From positions 17,740,120 through 17,804,119 of the forward strand of contig OX375880.1 in assembly GCA_947359465.1 (NCBI GenBank): a stretch of 64,000 nucleotides of DNA, in the 5' to 3' direction; not shown here. Positions within the stretch are counted from its first letter, which is position 1. The DNA is from Metellina segmentata (Eukaryota; Arthropoda; Arachnida; Araneae; Tetragnathidae). More model-generated notes on the stretch are below. The model ran no database searches. It saw only the letters and a program-made list of their open reading frames with translations, and had not been told where the DNA came from.

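Noticed and set aside
1..64000. A novel multi-gene system (defence, biosynthesis or similar)
   Set aside because: Apart from transposon proteins, only one host gene is present and its family is well known; no cluster of cooperating genes is visible.

Overview
The window is animal nuclear DNA, not microbial. It holds one spliced gene whose 18 recognisable exons all lie on the + strand, with phase-matched GT/AG borders. Everything else is intronic or flanking DNA packed with transposons, SINEs, MITEs and satellites. The repeat mix (Tc1/mariner, hAT, piggyBac-like and pogo-like DNA transposons, a Ty3/gypsy LTR retrotransposon, several tRNA-derived SINEs) and the kilobase introns fit an invertebrate, plausibly an arthropod. 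I cannot name the species from sequence alone.

The gene is a class-1 P4-type ATPase (phospholipid flippase) of the ATP8B group. Exons run from 14144 to the window edge at 64000 and give 831 codons, from just before the first membrane segment to just after the GDGAND hinge motif. The N-terminal exon(s) and membrane segments 5-10 are missing; the latter should lie beyond 64000. The DGET, PISL, DKTGT, KGAD, TGDK and GDGAND motifs are all present, so the gene looks functional.

Layout: 1-14143 is upstream DNA, probably another intron (SINEs, a broken Tc1 pair, hAT elements, a 25-bp minisatellite). 14144-14202 is the first visible exon. 14203-30182 is a 16-kb intron with SINEs, Tc1 remnants, an AT-rich microsatellite and an apparently intact gypsy-type element at 20317-26003 with identical LTRs. 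30183-41097 holds exons for the first four membrane segments and the actuator domain. 44732-64000 holds exons for the phosphorylation and nucleotide-binding domains, again separated by repeats.

I found no evidence of a new multi-gene system. The most interesting signals concern how mobile DNA has met the exon borders. A SINE inserted exactly across a 3' splice site and duplicated it in its 12-bp target-site duplication (44591-44733). The start of one exon is tandemly duplicated three times upstream of itself, together with a piece resembling the complement of a tRNA-Trp 3' end (38820-39350). A second exon start has a decayed copy 0.75 kb upstream. Also notable are piggyBac-like MITEs with expanding internal tandem repeats, one of which sits in a minisatellite that still displays the empty target site.
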